Positions 62,203 to 64,000 of a stretch of DNA of 64,000 nt are shown here, one piece after another. How positions within the stretch are numbered: position 1 is the stretch's first letter; every line of letters starts with the position of its first letter. Source of the DNA: Cylindrotheca closterium. Its lineage: Eukaryota; Bacillariophyta; Bacillariophyceae; Bacillariales; Bacillariaceae. The stretch is from NCBI GenBank assembly GCA_933822405.4, contig CAKOGP040001980.1, positions 351,198-415,197 on the forward strand, given 5' to 3'. A program made the position numbers and the translations under genes. Under the pieces are notes generated by a model, which saw only the letters and a program-made list of their open reading frames with translations, was not told where the DNA came from and searched no databases.

Positions 62203-63789
62203 CTATATGTTCTTATCTTTTATTCGTTCATCTTCCACCGCCAATAGCTGTGCCAGGCTGACAATCCAGCATGCTACTAAACCCAGGGCGCAGATGATAG
62301 ATGTTATCATGAGTGGAAGAAATTCCCATTTTCCTTGAATTGGCAAGACTTCCAAGATAATAATCACAATTCCCACCAACAAGGAACAGAGCTTTCGAAA
62401 GCTTCCAAAGCGTTCCTTGGAGAATTGAACGCACAGGGCCATAAAGGTAACATACGAAACTACTTTGAAGCCCAACTCGACGGGTCGAAACAAGAGCGGA
62501 AAGAGACCCAAAAGGCCCCACAGGGACATTTGCCAAAACAAGAGCGAATGCGAGTAGCCTTTGTTGTTTCGATCATCATTCTGACACACCAACAGTGTCA
62601 AGGGGATCAACGCCGTCATGATGGCTTTCTCGTGCACGTGCCAAGCGAACATAAAGGAACAGAGAGAGCAGTAGACTACAGCCTGAATCAATTTGACATT
62701 GGATCTCCGCGTGGATGCCACTATCAGTGCTGGTAGCTGCGAGACAAACATAAGTACCGCACACACCAAAGGAGTGGGTTCGGGAAGGTGCGAAATAGGA
62801 ATCCAAGGGAGTCTAGGGGAAGCCACTTTGACTACCTTGTCGGCCAGCAAGTAGAGTGCCCAGACATTGGCGGCCCAGTAGTCATGCACCAAACCTCGAC
62901 CAAATGGAAAGAGTCGGGCGAGTATTTGAAGTAGTTGACCTTTAGGATCTTCTTGCAGCAAAAATGGTACCCATGGTGCCAGCAAGCAAATGGCAGTGAC
63001 ACTGGCCAAAGCGGCAAAGTTTCTCAATTGAAATCCCTTTCCGTCAATTTGACAATAGGACATTAATAAGTAACAAAAGTACAGTGGCGCCAACGTCAAG
63101 TACAAGTGCTTAAGGTTCAGCAAGAATGCGTACAGTATCGCTCCTCCTAAATGACAGAAATGATACCCCCGCTTATTGGGACCAAGATTGTTGCCTTGCA
63201 TCAACAATCCAAGAGATCCAAGAAACAATCCCAACAACATTCCATTGTATTGAAAGTGAATATGATCGAGCCATAGCATACCGGGATTCCAGACTATAAG
63301 CAAGAAAGCCATGGACGATCGATACAATGGTTTTCCATGATACATGGAACGGCATGCCATGTAGGCGCCGATCCAAAATATCAAATCACTCGCAATGACA
63401 GTGCATCGGTGAAAGACAATACAATCTTCGGAAGGAGTGTTATCCGAATCTGGCAACAGATCCAGGCATCGATCTCCCAGAGGTACAATTCTTGAAGTCA
63501 AAGGATTGTTGGATAGGAACGCTTCAAAGTATGCAAACATGGGTGGATAATCCAAGGTGTGCACCGTCGTCCCGTTGACGTCATTAAAGTACCATTCCGA
63601 CAGCGGCAGATTATGTGTGACAGCAAGCCAGTTGCGGTGAACATCGAAGTCAGTGGACCGATACGTAGGCATTAAGATGATTTTGAAACATACCGAAATC
63701 AGTAGGATGGGGGGCAATATCCTGGATGGCTGATTCAAAAGGTCAGTAATATCATAATCGTTTGTGTCAGTTTTTGCTTGCGTCTTCAT
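62203..63789 (-). CDS. ALG8: Dolichyl-P-Glc alpha-1,3-glucosyltransferase, ALG8 type
   Basis: 528 residues, intronless, with about ten or more hydrophobic helices. The first lumenal loop carries the ALG6/ALG8 hallmark STDFDVHRNWLAVTHNLPLS followed by LDYPPMFAYFE; HRNWLA and the spacing fit ALG8 rather than ALG6. Further landmarks: WNPGMLWLDHIHFQYNGML, LNLKHLYLTLAPLYF, FLFGWHVHEKAIM-like FMFAWHVHEKAIMTALIPL, all typical. The enzyme adds the second glucose to the lipid-linked oligosaccharide on the lumenal side of the ER during N-glycan assembly. No odd features. Confidence 0.92.
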   Translation of the reverse strand: MKTQAKTDTNDYDITDLLNQPSRILPPILLISVCFKIILMPTYRSTDFDVHRNWLAVTHNLPLSEWYFNDVNGTTVHTLDYPPMFAYFEAFLSNNPLTSRIVPLGDRCLDLLPDSDNTPSEDCIVFHRCTVIASDLIFWIGAYMACRSMYHGKPLYRSSMAFLLIVWNPGMLWLDHIHFQYNGMLLGLFLGSLGLLMQGNNLGPNKRGYHFCHLGGAILYAFLLNLKHLYLTLAPLYFCYLLMSYCQIDGKGFQLRNFAALASVTAICLLAPWVPFLLQEDPKGQLLQILARLFPFGRGLVHDYWAANVWALYLLADKVVKVASPRLPWIPISHLPEPTPLVCAVLMFVSQLPALIVASTRRSNVKLIQAVVYCSLCSFMFAWHVHEKAIMTALIPLTLLVCQNDDRNNKGYSHSLLFWQMSLWGLLGLFPLLFRPVELGFKVVSYVTFMALCVQFSKERFGSFRKLCSLLVGIVIIILEVLPIQGKWEFLPLMITSIICALGLVACWIVSLAQLLAVEDERIKDKNI

Positions 63790-64000
63790 GGTGATGGATT
63801 GAATTACAGATCGCTGCGTGTCACCAGTGGAAAGTTAGGATACCCTCTTGTTGAATATAAAGCTATTGGTTTGTTTTCGCCGAAGTGGAAATCAGGAAGG
63901 TATCATACCAGCTTTTGCTGTTTTGTCTTCAGCTTCGCCTGTTGTTTTCTGTTTCATTCCTTGATCCGATCGACCAATCATAAGTACTCATTTAGCTCTT
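63790..64000. promoter_or_regulatory. Promoter region of ALG8
   Basis: Window edge, upstream of ALG8 on the minus strand. No gene visible. Confidence 0.35.

Noticed and set aside
25061..63789. A secretory-pathway gene cluster (ERO1 fusion, DNAJC3, P4H, ALG8)
   Set aside because: The genes are far apart, on different transcription units and mixed with unrelated genes; chance is sufficient.
1..64000. CRISPR arrays, rRNA or tRNA genes, intact transposons
   Set aside because: No regularly spaced repeats, cloverleaf-like genes or transposase/reverse-transcriptase motifs were recognised on either strand by eye.

Overview
This is nuclear DNA from a photosynthetic stramenopile, most likely a diatom. 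Genes are monocistronic, lie on both strands, and are either intronless or broken by one or two short (about 65-135 nt) GT-AG introns. At least six predicted proteins begin with a signal peptide followed by an 'AF'-type junction (EAFAP, QGFAP, EAFLT, EAFIV, QAFCT, SAFSA), which is the bipartite targeting signal of red-lineage secondary plastids. A full-length RNA polymerase II subunit 2, an OSCA/TMEM63 channel, DNAJC3, ALG8 and an ERO1 module confirm a eukaryotic chromosome. No rRNA, tRNA, CRISPR array or intact transposon was seen by eye.

Layout. 1-2.3 kb holds gene relics: a frame-broken amino-acid transporter on the minus strand and a gutted copy of the neighbouring HPP gene. 2.3-13.1 kb carries an intact GAF-HPP membrane protein, a Tic22-like plastid protein, RPB2 (3 exons) and an OSCA/CSC1-type channel (2 exons). 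13.2-20.0 kb has an unrecognised basic protein, a small plastid membrane protein, a gene-poor stretch of nearly 2 kb and a large single-pass protein with an ADTV repeat. 20.1-25.0 kb has a complete cobyric acid synthase (CobQ), unusual in a eukaryote, beside a 3-exon AAA+-like ATPase, followed by a remnant of a second copy of this gene pair.

25.1-28.5 kb encodes the most striking protein: one 1138-residue chain joining an ERO1 thiol oxidase, a soluble fumarate reductase and a cytochrome b5 domain behind a signal peptide. It looks like a self-contained device for oxidative protein folding with fumarate as electron acceptor. 29-37.2 kb has UDP-glucuronate 4-epimerase, two plastid-targeted enzyme-like proteins, a START-like protein and succinate-semialdehyde dehydrogenase (3 exons). 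At 37.5-38.0 kb a thioredoxin-fold reading frame is interrupted only by two TGA codons, one at the first position of a CxxC-type motif; it is a candidate two-selenocysteine protein.

38.2-64 kb holds DNAJC3, an acidic nucleolar-type protein, a plastid/ER Nudix protein, organellar GatB, a plastid acylphosphatase, TrhO, a secreted protein, a His-rich plastid protein, a Y-family DNA polymerase with ubiquitin- and PCNA-binding-like motifs, a PPP phosphatase, two tandem RING-H2 membrane proteins, a ShKT-prolyl 4-hydroxylase, monomeric NADP isocitrate dehydrogenase and ALG8. Several products act in the secretory pathway (ERO1 fusion, DNAJC3, P4H, ALG8), but they are scattered and separately transcribed, so this is not a cluster. 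Many neighbours are convergent with very short gaps (27-67 nt) or divergent across short shared promoters. All exon joins were made by eye from splice motifs, frame continuity and family conservation.
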